Origin: Lachnospiraceae bacterium
GTDB lineage: Bacteria > Bacillota > Clostridia > Lachnospirales > Lachnospiraceae
Reading direction: 5' to 3'
NCBI GenBank assembly: GCA_900769115.1
Contig: CAAGFJ010000008.1
Coordinates: forward strand, 1 to 23,305
Length of the DNA: 23,305 bases
Shown: positions 16,301-23,305 of the stretch, in pieces
Position numbering within the stretch: position 1 is the stretch's first letter
How the letters are laid out: each line of letters begins with the position of its first letter
Program-made: the position numbers and the translations under genes
Notes under the pieces: generated by a model
Seen by the model: the letters and a program-made list of their open reading frames with translations, nothing else
Told to the model about the DNA's origin: nothing
Databases searched by the model: none

Positions 16301-17075
16301 TGTGGTTCAGGTTCGTGACAAAGAAGATAAGAGAGAAGTTGTAATTACGAATCAGGAGACTGGTGAGTCAAAAGCATACTTCATTCCATATGATGCGAGA
16401 ATCAAAGTATTTGATGATGACGTAGTAGAAGCTGGTGATGAGCTTACGGTTGGTTCTGTGAATCCACATGACATCCTTAAGATCAAGGGTGTTCGTGCCG
16501 TACAGGATTACATGATCCGTGAGGTTCAGAAGGTATACCGTAATCAGGGTGTTGATATCAATGATAAGCACGTTGAGGTTATTGTCCGTCAGATGCTTAA
16601 GAAGATTAAGATTGAGCATAGTGGGGATACGGAATATCTTCCGGGAACATTGGTTGATGTATTAGACTACAATGAGAAGAATGAGCAGTTGGAGGCAGAA
16701 GGAAAAGAGCCTGCTAAGGGAACTCAGGTAATGCTGGGTATTACAAAAGCCTCTCTTGCTACGAATTCTTTCTTGTCAGCAGCGTCCTTCCAGGAGACAA
16801 CGAAGGTTCTGACAGAGGCAGCTATTAAGGGTAAGGTTGATCCATTGATCGGTTTGAAAGAGAATGTATTAATTGGTAAATTGATCCCAGCTGGTACTGG
16901 TATGAAACGTTATCGTAACGTTAAGTTAGATACTGAGTTGCAGACCATCAATTTTAATGATGAGGATTTGGAATTCTCTGAGTTAGATGAGGATGTAGAG
17001 AATACAGAGGATGCAGAAGCTGTTGAGACTGTGGAAGAGAATGCAGAGGATACAGTAGATGTAACAGAAGAATAA
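13386..17075 (+). CDS. rpoC: DNA-directed RNA polymerase subunit beta'
   Basis: This is the beta' subunit, 1229 residues, carrying the active site of RNA polymerase. Visible elements are the N-terminal zinc site (C68, C70, C83, C86 in WECHCGKYKKIRYKG and CDRCGVEV), and the catalytic NADFDGD with D458, D460 and D462 binding magnesium. The bridge helix and trigger loop region runs from about 715 to 790 (SGARGSEAQIKQLAGMRG, TGRTIELPIKSNFREG). The second zinc site is C804 or C805 with C888, C895 and C898. The C-terminal 40 residues are strongly acidic. AAGGAG lies 11 bases before the chosen ATG; the ATG at 13422 (MNFDAIKIGLAS) is an alternative start. It is cotranscribed with rpoB. The usual next genes, rpsL-rpsG-fusA, are absent. 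Confidence 0.98.
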   Translation: MSAINNQETEQQMNFDAIKIGLASPDKIREWSRGEVKKPETINYRTLKPEKDGLFCERIFGPSKDWECHCGKYKKIRYKGVICDRCGVEVTKANVRRERMGHIELAAPVSHIWYFKGIPSRMGLILDISPRVLEKVLYFASYIVLDPGETNLAYKQVLTEKEYRDAEEEYGYGKFRVGMGAEAVKELLQAIDLEQEAVDLRAGLKDATGQKRAKIIKRLEVVEAFRGSDNKPEWMILDAVPVIPPDIRPMVQLDGGRFATSDLNDLYRRIINRNNRLNRLLELGAPDIIVRNEKRMLQEAVDALIDNGRRGRPVTGPGNRALKSLSDMLKGKQGRFRQNLLGKRVDYSGRSVIVVGPELKIYQCGLPKEMAIELFKPFVMKELVFRGLAHNVKSAKKMVEKLETEVWDVLEDVIKEHPVMLNRAPTLHRLGIQAFEPILVEGKAIKLHPLVCTAFNADFDGDQMAVHLPLSVEAQAECRFLLLSPNNLLKPSDGAPVAVPSQDMVLGIYYLTIDKPGDKGEGKIFKSKNEAILAYENKEITLHSKIKVRMHGTMPDGTEGTTIIESTLGRILFNEIIPQDLGIVDRSIPGNELALEIDYLVGKKQLKQILDKCINTHGATKTAEVLDDVKSIGYKYSTKGALTVSISEMTVPAAKSEILDDAQNTVGLINDKFKMGFVTEEERYNAVVRTWEAADKKLTKALLDGLDKYNNIKMMADSGARGSEAQIKQLAGMRGLMADTTGRTIELPIKSNFREGLDVLEYFISAHGARKGLSDTALRTADSGYLTRRLVDVSQDLIIREIDCCEGTDEIPGAYVEAFMEGREMIESFQDRITGRYAAESVYDKDGNLIVKANHMITPKRAEAIINRGVNAEGGAVTKLKIRTILNCKSHIGVCAKCYGANMATGMPVQVGEAVGIIAAQSIGEPGTQLTMRTFHTGGVAGDDITQGLPRVEELFEARKPKGLAIIAEFGGVVQVRDKEDKREVVITNQETGESKAYFIPYDARIKVFDDDVVEAGDELTVGSVNPHDILKIKGVRAVQDYMIREVQKVYRNQGVDINDKHVEVIVRQMLKKIKIEHSGDTEYLPGTLVDVLDYNEKNEQLEAEGKEPAKGTQVMLGITKASLATNSFLSAASFQETTKVLTEAAIKGKVDPLIGLKENVLIGKLIPAGTGMKRYRNVKLDTELQTINFNDEDLEFSELDEDVENTEDAEAVETVEENAEDTVDVTEE

Positions 17076-17100
17076 GATACCTTCAATAAAGGATATATTA

Positions 17101-17134
17101 AGAGGCTATTGCAGTTGCAATAGTCTCTTTTTTT
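17101..17134 (+). terminator. Terminator of rpoBC
   Basis: A 13-pair stem (17101-17113 with 17116-17128, one G-U) is followed by seven T residues. It marks a clean end of the operon directly after rpoC. Confidence 0.93.
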
Positions 17135-17220
17135 GCGGGGAGGACATCTTTCTTTTGAAAATTTAAAAAAGATAATATGACATATTCTAATAGTACCTTT
17201 TTAGTTTTGAAAAAAAGTTC

Positions 17221-17250
17221 TTTACGTTTAATACCGTCTTGTGATATAAT
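17221..17250 (+). promoter_or_regulatory. Promoter of the BlaI-like gene
   Basis: TTTACG (17221-17226) is followed after 18 bases by a perfect TATAAT (17245-17250), with TG one base upstream forming an extended -10. I see no clear TACA/TGTA operator dyad of the BlaI type around it. Confidence 0.65.
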
Positions 17251-17315
17251 TTATAATAATTAGTTAGAAAAGAATACATTTATCCAGAATGAATGTATCA
17301 AGGAGGACATGGAAA

Positions 17316-17633
17316 GTGAATGAATTAACCAAAACAGAAGAAATCGTAATGACAACAATATGGGGCATGGATGGTCTCGTTACTTTATCTGCTGTCATGG
17401 AGATCTTAGATGTTGAGTATAAGGAGAAGGGGTGGAAGCCGCAGACAATCTCAACCTACTTTAGAAAGTTAGTTGAGAAAAAGTACTTGAAGATGCACCG
17501 AAATGGGAAAGTCTACAGTTATAAGACGCTAGTGTCAGAAGAGCAGTATAGAAATTATTTAGTTGGCGATGTATTAGAGAGATTCTTCCATGGAGACAAG
17601 CAGGCATTTATTGCTGCTGTGGAAGCGAAGTAG
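17316..17633 (+). CDS. BlaI/MecI/CopY-family transcriptional repressor
   Basis: This 105-residue protein starts at GTG 17316, nine bases after AGGAGG (17301-17306); the upstream in-frame ATG at 17289 would read through that site. It has the winged-helix layout of the BlaI family: NELTKTEEIVMTTIW (helix 1), then VTLSAVMEIL and the recognition segment WKPQTISTYFRKLVEKKYL, then the wing HRNGKVYSYKTLV. The C-terminal dimerisation helices (EEQYRNYLVGDVLERFF) follow. BlaI proteins repress beta-lactamase, copper or stress genes. They are commonly paired with a BlaR-type M56 peptidase sensor, which is absent here. The protein is somewhat short for the family. Its target is unknown; the next gene, a surface protein on the same strand, is possible but unsupported. 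Confidence 0.85.
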   Translation: MNELTKTEEIVMTTIWGMDGLVTLSAVMEILDVEYKEKGWKPQTISTYFRKLVEKKYLKMHRNGKVYSYKTLVSEEQYRNYLVGDVLERFFHGDKQAFIAAVEAK

Positions 17634-17665
17634 TATTACACAGAATATAATATCTGACAATTAGA

Positions 17666-17715
17666 ATACAGCAAATTCTATGAGAGTTTATCTGATGGAA
17701 TCTGCTGTATTTTTG
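17666..17715 (+). terminator. Terminator of the BlaI-like gene
   Basis: ATACAGCA (17666-17673) pairs with TGCTGTAT (17703-17710). One mismatch and a further ATTC/GAAT extend the stem, and TTTTTGTTTT follows. Confidence 0.85.
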
Positions 17716-17839
17716 TTTTATAAGAAAATTCATTCTATATGGAGTAGGAAATGGCGGAACATTTTCCAGAGGGAGTATATATGGTGGCTTGCCTGTTATA
17801 AACTCTATATATAGTAATAAATATTATACGGAACGGCTT

Positions 17840-17869
17840 AAGATTTAGTAAAGATAAAGTCTTGTTTTT
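17840..17869 (+). other. Weak hairpin with T-run in the gap before the surface protein
   Basis: AAGATTT (17840-17846) pairs with AAGTCTT (17857-17863), including one G-U, and GTTTTT follows. No gene precedes it after the BlaI terminator. The rest of 17716-17960 is A/T-rich; apart from an imperfect hairpin at 17748-17769, I see nothing else in it. Confidence 0.35.
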
Positions 17870-17961
17870 CAACGAAAGGACAAAATACAGTATAAATAGT
17901 AGACGATGGAAAACAAATAGTTTATAAATGTATATTTTTTGAAAAAATAAGAAAAATGCTG

Positions 17962-17990
17962 TAGATTTCATACTGACAAGACGATATAAT
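17962..17990 (+). promoter_or_regulatory. Promoter of the surface protein gene, readable by sigma-A or sigma-28
   Basis: TATAAT at 17985-17990 is a perfect sigma-A -10, but the -35 at 17-base spacing (TAGATT) is weak. The same DNA reads TAGA (17962-17965), 14 bases, GACGATAT (17980-17987), seven of eight positions of a sigma-28 -10. The leader then carries a hairpin with an 8-pair stem (TACTATGC 18002-18009 with GCATAGTA 18017-18024) close to the expected mRNA 5' end. Confidence 0.55.
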
Positions 17991-18068
17991 AGACATAGCG
18001 GTACTATGCTGTGCGGGCATAGTATTAGGGATATAAGAAAGAATGAGAATGAAAGGAGTATATGAGTT

Positions 18069-21000
18069 ATGAAAATTATGAAAAAGTTATCAGCATTCAT
18101 GTTATCCCTTATTATGATAGTAGGTATGGTGCCAGTGATGGCGGTGAAGGCTGATAGTAGTGCAACAGCATCGGCAATAACATTGGGAAATAAGAAGTGG
18201 GTTGATTCGTCAACGAAGGCGGAATATACATTTCCGAATGCAAAGGCAAATTTTAACAATGGAGGACAGAAGATATTCTGTTTGTCAGTAAGTGATGATG
18301 GATATTTTGTGGCACAGACAGATATAAAGTTGGATGAAGGGTCAACAACTGTTGATATTTCGGGTGTTGAATTAGGGACCGGTTATAGTGCTAAAGTTGA
18401 GAAAGGGAAAAAATATAGTTCAATAACAGTAATTGATAGCGCAACAGAAGGATCCCTGACAAATGAAAAGATCACATATTTTTTACAGAATCTTGTGTTT
18501 AGCCGGAATGGAGTTGCTGCGGACAAGGAACAACGAGTGTCAGTTGTGGCAAATCAAGTTGCATTAGGTGACAACATGACAGCGGTAGCAATTGATGGAA
18601 AATTACATTACTATAAATATGTGTCTTGGGGAAGTAGGGAGACAGAGCCGGATAGTACATGGTATAAAGCATACAAAGAGGCAAAAGAGTCTATATTTGA
18701 TGGAATGCAAGGATATCTTGCTACAATAACAAGTGATGTGGAACAGCAATATGTATTTAAGAAAATTATGAATGGTACGGATGGATGGATTGGTGGTGCC
18801 CGTACATTGGATTTAGATGTAGATGGTAATACAATTGTTTATGATTCGGACAACATTGATAAATTGAATCCAGGAAATAGAACAGGAACATTGCAGGGAA
18901 AAGAATGGAAATGGGTATCAGGACCGGAAGCGGGAAATGTTTTTTATGTGATAAATACGCTTAACGCATGGGATAAATCTGGTACTGCAAAAGGTTATAC
19001 AGCTTGGGATAGCAGTGAACCTAATAATAAGTCAGACAATGTTGGAACGATGATTAGAGATGAATTTGATCAGGAATATTGTTTACAGTATGGTTATGGT
19101 ACTGAAGGAAAATGGAATGATTGGTATCCAGCATGTAACGAATCTAGTACGGTTGGAACAATAGGGTATGGAGTGAAAGGATATTTAATAGAATATAGTC
19201 CATATCAACAATCAGCGGCTGCCGGAGGAAAGAATATAACACCGTCATCAGAAACAAAATCAGATACAAAGATAGTTACAGGATTAGACAGTGAATCCTC
19301 TTTCATTGTCAATGTAACTGATCCTTCAACCGGGGTTACAGGACCGGCAAAGGATTCATTAAGCGCAGAAAACAATGAGATATATAATATTACATTACCT
19401 TCTGATGTGGATTCTATTACATTAACACCAGCTAAAACAGGTATGACAGTTGATATCATTGAGATAACACAGGATGGTATAACGAAAACTGTTACGCCAG
19501 GTACAGATGCAAATAAGGAAATAGTTAAGATTGATAATGTTAAAGTGGGTGATAACACAGCTCAGGTGATTTATAAGGTAACAGATACTTCTACAGGTGA
19601 TGCCTATACATATACATATAATATTAGCCGTAATCCAGGTGCAGAGGCAGATACTGAGGTTAAGGATCCGGATCCTTTCACACCGGATATTCCTAAGATT
19701 GAGCCGGGAAACAGAGAAACAAGTGGAATAGATGTAATACAGAAGATTACAATAACGGTTCCGGCAGATCAGAGTGAACTGACTGTTTATCCGAAACCTT
19801 TGGATGGCGCTAAGTTAGATACAACATATGGTGTCAAGAAAACCTCTACAGCAGGAAATGTGAAAGAGAATAAACTGGGAGAATCAACACCAGAGTTTAC
19901 GGTGGATGGTTTGATTTCAACAGATAATACCGTTGTTTGTGTTAAAGTTGTGTCAAAGGATGGCAAGTCGTCTACAATCTATGAGTATACAGTTGTCAGA
20001 GAAGAGGATACTACAGGCAAATTTGATGTAACACCAACCAATCCGGATAACACAACGAATCCATCGGAAGGTGTTACGGGACCAACCAAAGATACAACTG
20101 CAAGTAAAGGTAATGATTATGTATACAAGATTACATTAGATTCGGATGTATCCAAGGTAACATTAACACCGGATATGGCGAATGTAACAATTAAAGATAT
20201 TACAAAGAATGGAACTTCTATAGGTTCTATTCCGGCAGATGGTGTATATACAGTAGAGGATATACGGCCGGGAACTGATAATACAGTAAAGATTAAGTAT
20301 ACTGTAGAGGATAAGAATGGTGTTAAATCTACCTATACATATATTATTGACCGTAAGAATGGTGCGGATGCTAAGACAGAAGTAAAAGATCCGATTTCTC
20401 CGAGTGTTCCAAAGATCGAAGATAAGGGAACAGATGGAACGAATACGGTAGAGAAGATAACCATAACAGTTCCAGCAGGTCAGGACGAGCTGACAATCTA
20501 TCCAAATCCGGTTAATGGAGCGACAATGGATACGACTCATGGTACAAATGGAGTTGAGAAAGTTTCAGGTCCAGGTAGTGTAACAAGTGATTTAACGGAT
20601 TCTACAAAGCCAGCTCTTACAGTAGGTGGATTAACACCAGGTCAGGATACGGTTGTTCGTGTTAAAGTAGTTTCTGCAGATGGTAAGTCATCTAAGATTT
20701 ATGAATATACAGTTGTTAGAAAACCTGAGACGACGATTACACCGGTTGATCCGGCAGGGAAGGATACGGATAAGGTTAGAGAAGAGGATGATTCTGCAAA
20801 CACAAATACTACTTCTGATATATACAAGGTAATTACAATTCCTTCCACAATGGATAAATTGAAGTTAATTCCAAGTCTTCCGGCAGGAGCAGCTGTTACA
20901 AAATTAGTGGCAGATGGAAGTGACAAGACAGGAGAATTAGCGGCAGACAAGAGTTATACAGTCAAAGATATTGTATCTGGAAAGAATCGGGAAGTGATCT

Positions 21001-23198
21001 ATACAGTTACAACGGCGACAGGTGATACGATTAATTACCACTACACAATCAAGAAGTTAGCAGCGAACAATGATACTTCCATTGATACCAATGTACCAGA
21101 TAAGACACCAACCGATCCGTCAGATGATGCAACGATTGATAATTCTACACCATCAAAGACTGAGGTGATTAATGGTAAGACAGAGACAGTTAAGGATATT
21201 ATTGTAAAGGTTCCGTATAAGAATACATCGGTTACATTAGAGCCAAAGGTGAAGGAAGCTACTTCTAATATTGATACAGCATATGGTGACAATGGTATTA
21301 AGGAGGATCAGTTACAGGGAACAGCAAACGTAACAGAAGATAGTGCAATTGATTTAACTAATAAGAAGAGTGGAACCATTACCGTTGATGATCTTGAGTG
21401 TGGTAAGGAGAATATTGTATCTATCCGGGTTGTTGCAGAAGATGGCAGCAGTTGTATCTATCGGTACAAGGTAACGAGAGAGAATGGTAAGGAAGATACA
21501 ATTACACCAAGTCTTCCAGAAGGTTCAACTTCAACCGGTACGATTACCGGACCAACAGAAGATACTTCAAAGACAACAGAGAATGATAAGTATTATGATG
21601 TCGTATTACCAAATGGAACAGATAAAGTAACCATGACACCGGAGATCAATGAAGGAGACAAGATTACATCTATTACAGTAGACGGTGAAGCAGTAACTAT
21701 TCCGGCAAAAGGAGTATATACTGTAACAGGTGTTACAACGGATAAGGCGAAAGATCTCATTTATACGATCGAGACACCAGATGGTAAAAAGACAAATTAT
21801 CATTATAGCATTAAGCAGGAGAAGAAACCGGAAGAGCCAAAGAAAGATACACCGGTTGATAAGAAAGATCCTACGATTACCGATATAACGGTTAAGACAG
21901 AGGATAATACAACGACACCGGCAGATGTGAAGATTGATAATAACAACGCTAATAAGACGGTTGATATTACGGTTCCGTCTAATCAGACAGATTATACATT
22001 TACACCGGCAACCAAGGATCCGTCTTCTAAGATTACAGAGGTTGCAAAGGTGAGTGGACCGGCAGAGGTTAGTACATCTTCGGATGGCAAATCATTTACG
22101 GCGAAGGGATTAGATCCTAAGACACCGACAATCGTAAAAGTGACAGTTACTTCATCAACAGGAGACACTGCAACCTATACGGTAACGATTCATCGTGCAG
22201 AGGAAGGTGTGACACCGGATATTTCAGTTGAGATGGATGGTGGTTCCATGGATCTGAACTCTTTGATTCCGGAAGATGTAAGAAAGAACGCAAAAGAGAT
22301 TCTGTATCACTGCTGTGCACATACAGTTCTTGCTATTGATAAGGATGGAACAGTTCGCTCGATCGGAAGAAGTAACAAGTATAAGAGTTCCCTGGTACAC
22401 GTAATTGTTAAGGGACAGGATAATAAATGGACGGATTACACAATCTATGTAAAAGTAAATGGTGCAACCAAGAAAGAAGAGTACGGCACATTAGTGGATT
22501 ACAAGGGATTGAACTATGAGATTACCGGAGAGGACATTTGTCGGGTATCTTCATGGAAGACCAATTACAATACCAAGAAGAAGAACATTGTAATTCCGGA
22601 TACGATCAAAGCAAATGGTAAGACGTATAAAGTTACAGCTATTGCACCGGGTGCATTTATGAGAAATAGCAAGATTGTGACGATCAAGATTGGAAAGAAT
22701 GTACAGGAGATTGGTAATACTTCATTTGTTGGTCTGAGAAAGATTAAGAAGTTCACGATCAGCAAGAAGAATAAGTATCTGAAGGTTGCCGGTAAGAGTG
22801 GTAACAAGGCGAAGATGATTCTTTCTAAGAATGGTAAGATCTTGTACTCTATGACCAACATGCAGGGTAGTGTAACGATTCCGAAATCAGTTAAGCAGAT
22901 TACAGAGTATGCAGGTGCAGGTAATGTTAAGATGACAAAACTTGTAATTCCGGCTTCTGTAAAACGTATTGATCCTTGTGCATTTGCCCATGCAAAGAAG
23001 ATGACATATGTTCAGTTCAAGGGTAAAGTGCCTGAGATGGCGAATAATTGTGTTGTCGATCAGATGAACTACAAGAAGGGTAAAGTATATGTTCCGAAGA
23101 AGTACTATAAGCAGTATAAGAGTGCGTTCCAGACTGCTTCTAAGAAACGTTATGGAATTAAACAGTTCCCGGCAATGTCAAGATTAAAGAAGAAATAA
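18069..23198 (+). CDS. Secreted adhesin-like protein with C-type-lectin-like, beta-sandwich repeat and BspA-like LRR domains
   Basis: This 1709-residue protein has a signal peptide (MKIMKK, hydrophobic core, likely cleavage after A28 in AVKA-D). Residues about 30-175 are a beta-rich N-terminal domain. A C-type-lectin-like domain at about 178-385 shows WIGG (from W240), EPN (317-319) and WND (349-351). EPN and WND are the positions that bind calcium and sugar in carbohydrate-binding lectins. From about 423 to 1380, two kinds of beta-sandwich repeat alternate four times, with units starting near 423/554, 669/791, 915/1038 and 1159/1293, resembling cadherin-like beta-sandwich modules. An intermediate region follows. 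The C-terminus (about 1473-1709) has BspA/LRR_5-type repeats (NIVIPDTI, AIAPGAFMRNSKIVTIKIG, VQEIGNTSF, LVIPASVKRIDPCAF). No LPXTG motif or C-terminal membrane helix is visible. AAGGAG precedes the ATG by 10 bases. A role in binding host or neighbour glycans is inference. Confidence 0.85.
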   Translation: MKIMKKLSAFMLSLIMIVGMVPVMAVKADSSATASAITLGNKKWVDSSTKAEYTFPNAKANFNNGGQKIFCLSVSDDGYFVAQTDIKLDEGSTTVDISGVELGTGYSAKVEKGKKYSSITVIDSATEGSLTNEKITYFLQNLVFSRNGVAADKEQRVSVVANQVALGDNMTAVAIDGKLHYYKYVSWGSRETEPDSTWYKAYKEAKESIFDGMQGYLATITSDVEQQYVFKKIMNGTDGWIGGARTLDLDVDGNTIVYDSDNIDKLNPGNRTGTLQGKEWKWVSGPEAGNVFYVINTLNAWDKSGTAKGYTAWDSSEPNNKSDNVGTMIRDEFDQEYCLQYGYGTEGKWNDWYPACNESSTVGTIGYGVKGYLIEYSPYQQSAAAGGKNITPSSETKSDTKIVTGLDSESSFIVNVTDPSTGVTGPAKDSLSAENNEIYNITLPSDVDSITLTPAKTGMTVDIIEITQDGITKTVTPGTDANKEIVKIDNVKVGDNTAQVIYKVTDTSTGDAYTYTYNISRNPGAEADTEVKDPDPFTPDIPKIEPGNRETSGIDVIQKITITVPADQSELTVYPKPLDGAKLDTTYGVKKTSTAGNVKENKLGESTPEFTVDGLISTDNTVVCVKVVSKDGKSSTIYEYTVVREEDTTGKFDVTPTNPDNTTNPSEGVTGPTKDTTASKGNDYVYKITLDSDVSKVTLTPDMANVTIKDITKNGTSIGSIPADGVYTVEDIRPGTDNTVKIKYTVEDKNGVKSTYTYIIDRKNGADAKTEVKDPISPSVPKIEDKGTDGTNTVEKITITVPAGQDELTIYPNPVNGATMDTTHGTNGVEKVSGPGSVTSDLTDSTKPALTVGGLTPGQDTVVRVKVVSADGKSSKIYEYTVVRKPETTITPVDPAGKDTDKVREEDDSANTNTTSDIYKVITIPSTMDKLKLIPSLPAGAAVTKLVADGSDKTGELAADKSYTVKDIVSGKNREVIYTVTTATGDTINYHYTIKKLAANNDTSIDTNVPDKTPTDPSDDATIDNSTPSKTEVINGKTETVKDIIVKVPYKNTSVTLEPKVKEATSNIDTAYGDNGIKEDQLQGTANVTEDSAIDLTNKKSGTITVDDLECGKENIVSIRVVAEDGSSCIYRYKVTRENGKEDTITPSLPEGSTSTGTITGPTEDTSKTTENDKYYDVVLPNGTDKVTMTPEINEGDKITSITVDGEAVTIPAKGVYTVTGVTTDKAKDLIYTIETPDGKKTNYHYSIKQEKKPEEPKKDTPVDKKDPTITDITVKTEDNTTTPADVKIDNNNANKTVDITVPSNQTDYTFTPATKDPSSKITEVAKVSGPAEVSTSSDGKSFTAKGLDPKTPTIVKVTVTSSTGDTATYTVTIHRAEEGVTPDISVEMDGGSMDLNSLIPEDVRKNAKEILYHCCAHTVLAIDKDGTVRSIGRSNKYKSSLVHVIVKGQDNKWTDYTIYVKVNGATKKEEYGTLVDYKGLNYEITGEDICRVSSWKTNYNTKKKNIVIPDTIKANGKTYKVTAIAPGAFMRNSKIVTIKIGKNVQEIGNTSFVGLRKIKKFTISKKNKYLKVAGKSGNKAKMILSKNGKILYSMTNMQGSVTIPKSVKQITEYAGAGNVKMTKLVIPASVKRIDPCAFAHAKKMTYVQFKGKVPEMANNCVVDQMNYKKGKVYVPKKYYKQYKSAFQTASKKRYGIKQFPAMSRLKKK
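19335..22208 (+). repeat. Four alternating pairs of intragenic beta-sandwich repeats
   Basis: Type A units begin near 19335, 20073, 20811 and 21543 and three of the four carry a TGP(A/T)xD start. Each ends in a YTY/YHY-type strand. Type B units begin near 19728, 20439, 21180 and 21945 and share ITVP, a TP or YP strand and VKVVS-(K/A)DGKSS-like ends. The paired unit recurs every 235-257 residues. B1 and B2 are the most alike, also at the DNA level, suggesting recent duplication. Confidence 0.75.
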
Positions 23199-23206
23199 AT
23201 TTTTAT

Positions 23207-23305
23207 CCTTGCACAGCGTAAGTGACGGACGCGCGAAATATTAGGTTATGAATCGGTTGTTTGGGATATAACATATCAACGCAGGCACGCTCTCGCTACT
23301 CATCA
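23207..23305 (+). repeat. About 100-bp repeat, right copy, running off the window
   Basis: This copy is inverted relative to 160-260 and begins 8 bases after the stop codon of the surface protein gene. No terminator is visible between them, so the repeat itself is the first thing in the 3' untranslated region. It continues to the last base of the window and is probably cut off there. Confidence 0.88.

Noticed and set aside
17735..18259. 174-residue minus-strand open frame across the surface protein promoter
   Set aside because: It is a hydrophobic, Phe/Leu/Ile-rich translation of A/T-rich DNA that overlaps the promoter, leader and signal peptide of the convincing plus-strand gene; I see no ribosome binding site.
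19335..22208. Tandem repeats as a CRISPR array or mobile element
   Set aside because: They are in-frame, diverged protein-domain duplications inside one long gene, not short identical repeats with unique spacers.

Overview
The window looks like chromosomal DNA from a motile member of the Lachnospiraceae (Firmicutes/Bacillota), most like Roseburia, Agathobacter or Lachnospira. The basis is the RpoB/RpoC sequences (with QKEVLEMPNLIEVQ and the CHCGKYKKIRYKG zinc finger), strong AAGGAGG ribosome binding sites, moderate-to-low GC, an L10-type ribosomal protein leader, a Firmicutes-type flagellin and a BspA-type repeat surface protein. The genus is inference.

Layout. (1) 1-344: no gene. It holds a repeat of about 100 bp (160-260) whose inverted copy closes the window at 23207-23305, and a second, more divergent copy at 16-110 that makes the left end a long imperfect palindrome. 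(2) 345-6605: flagellar block. A 1152-residue FliK-like protein is followed by flagellin, whose sigma-28 promoter lies inside the 3' end of the upstream gene. A divergent FliD-like cap protein converges from the minus strand and shares a bidirectional terminator with flagellin. (3) 6606-8206: sigma-A promoter, L10 autoregulatory leader with attenuator, rplJ, rplL and terminator. (4) 8207-9280: a small unrecognised minus-strand gene with a good sigma-28 promoter, and a divergent HD-domain phosphohydrolase gene. (5) 9281-17134: rpoB-rpoC with their own strong promoter and terminator. (6) 17135-17715: a lone BlaI/MecI-type repressor gene. (7) 17716-23198: a 1709-residue secreted surface protein with a C-type-lectin-like domain, four alternating pairs of beta-sandwich repeats and a BspA-like leucine-rich C-terminus.

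How it fits together. The window mixes core information-processing genes (L10, L7/L12, RNA polymerase beta and beta') with motility genes (hook-length-control-like protein, flagellin, filament cap-like protein, small sigma-28 candidate). The usual neighbours of this core block are missing: rplK-rplA upstream and rpsL-rpsG-fusA downstream. Together with the inverted repeats at both ends, this suggests a rearranged chromosome segment, although repeat-bounded ends are also what a short-read contig would show. The most interesting items are the inverted repeat pair, the coding-embedded sigma-28 promoter, the orphan 80-residue gene that sigma-28 appears to control, and the lectin/BspA adhesin whose promoter may be read by either sigma-A or sigma-28. 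I found no CRISPR array, tRNA, rRNA, transposase or prophage gene.
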